Notes under the pieces: model-generated
Databases searched by the model: none
What the model saw: the letters and a program-made list of their open reading frames with translations, nothing else
Told to the model about the DNA's origin: nothing
Part shown: positions 19,397-19,720 of the stretch, piece by piece
Position numbering within the stretch: position 1 is the stretch's first letter
Layout of the letters: each line of letters starts with the position of its first letter
Translations under genes and position numbers: made by a program
Assembly: GCA_000934385.1 (NCBI GenBank)
Contig: KN880797.1
Location: 1-19,720 of the forward strand
DNA length: 19,720 nt
Origin: Cylindrobasidium torrendii FP15055 ss-10
Lineage: Eukaryota; Basidiomycota; Agaricomycetes; Agaricales; Physalacriaceae
Reading direction: 5' to 3'

Positions 19397-19720
19397 ATGC
19401 AAAACAGGAGCCAACTGGGAGTGTGGGGTCACATTCAAACACATGGCTGGCTTAGTTGGTCAATTCTGGCCAGCCCACGGCCCTCCAAAATGCATAACGG
19501 GGGCCGATTGGGAGTGTGGGAACACTTTCAAACACATGGCTGGCTTAGTTGGTCCATTCCGGACTGCGCACTGCCCATAACGGGAGCTGATGTGGATTGT
19601 GTTGACCCAGTCTTAGACACCGGACTGCGCACTGCCCTCCAAAATGCACAACAGGGGCCAATTGGAAGTGTGGGGACACTTTCAAACACATGGCTGGCTT
19701 GGTTGGTCAATTCTAGACAG
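19397..19720 (+). repeat. Degenerate tandem repeat, three copies, running off the window
   Basis: Three copies of a unit containing ACACATGGCTGGCTTAGTTG begin at about 19397, 19490 and 19644. Copies 1 and 2 are 93 bases apart. Between copies 2 and 3 there are about 61 extra bases bounded by a direct repeat of GGACTGCGCACTGCCC (about 19560 and 19621). Copies differ by scattered substitutions. The array continues past the window end. Confidence 0.85.

Noticed and set aside
19397..19720. CRISPR-like array
   Set aside because: The repeats are long, adjoining and diverged with no unique spacers, and the sequence is eukaryotic, so this is an ordinary tandem repeat.

Overview
The window looks like a transposon graveyard from a basidiomycete fungus, most likely an Agaricomycete. 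The clues are introns of 49-61 nt with GTRNGT-like donors and CTRAY branch sites, element families typical of mushroom genomes (a BED-finger hAT, a non-LTR-type RT/RNase H relic, TA-target MITEs, an LTR with TG...CA ends), and almost no host coding sequence. Only two genes read as intact. Nothing indicates a bacterial origin, and no rRNA gene or CRISPR array is visible.

Layout. Positions 280-1055 (minus) hold a broken reverse-transcriptase relic. Positions 3426-4000 (plus) hold a two-exon gene for a 171-residue protein built on a seven-residue (hydrophobic)-Arg repeat. From 5159 to about 17610 the window is one degenerate minus-strand RNase H/zinc-knuckle retroelement coding region, split by successive insertions. 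A 2,022-bp TA-flanked non-autonomous element lies at 6186-8207, a 7.9-kb hAT element at 8789-16734 and a 560-bp MITE at 16928-17487. For the first two insertions, removing the element plus one target duplication puts the retroelement frame back together in phase.

The hAT element is itself nested. Its transposase gene (minus, 16661 to 8995) is cut by a solo LTR (9318-14358, 5-bp duplication CCATA). That LTR is cut in turn by an apparently complete pogo/Tc1-mariner-type transposon (9612-14191; 27-bp terminal inverted repeats, TA duplication). The order of arrival is retroelement, hAT, LTR, pogo-type element.

The youngest element carries the most notable gene. It is a five-exon minus-strand gene (13916 to 9888) whose four short introns are all phase 0 and which yields one predicted 1,274-residue protein. 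The N-terminus has a Ulp1/SENP-type cysteine protease with its H-D-Q-C residues in place. This is followed by a Ser/Pro-rich and charged linker, an AT-hook, helix-turn-helix segments, a DDD transposase core and an acidic tail. A SUMO-protease-like domain fused in frame to a pogo-type transposase is the best candidate here for an undescribed system.

The right edge (17618-19720) has a possible hAT-like repeat with GC-rich ends, a perfect 16-bp hairpin and a degenerate 93-bp tandem array. Positions 1100-3425 and 4001-5158 have no gene I can support firmly. All calls come from reading the sequence and remembered family features; no database search was run.
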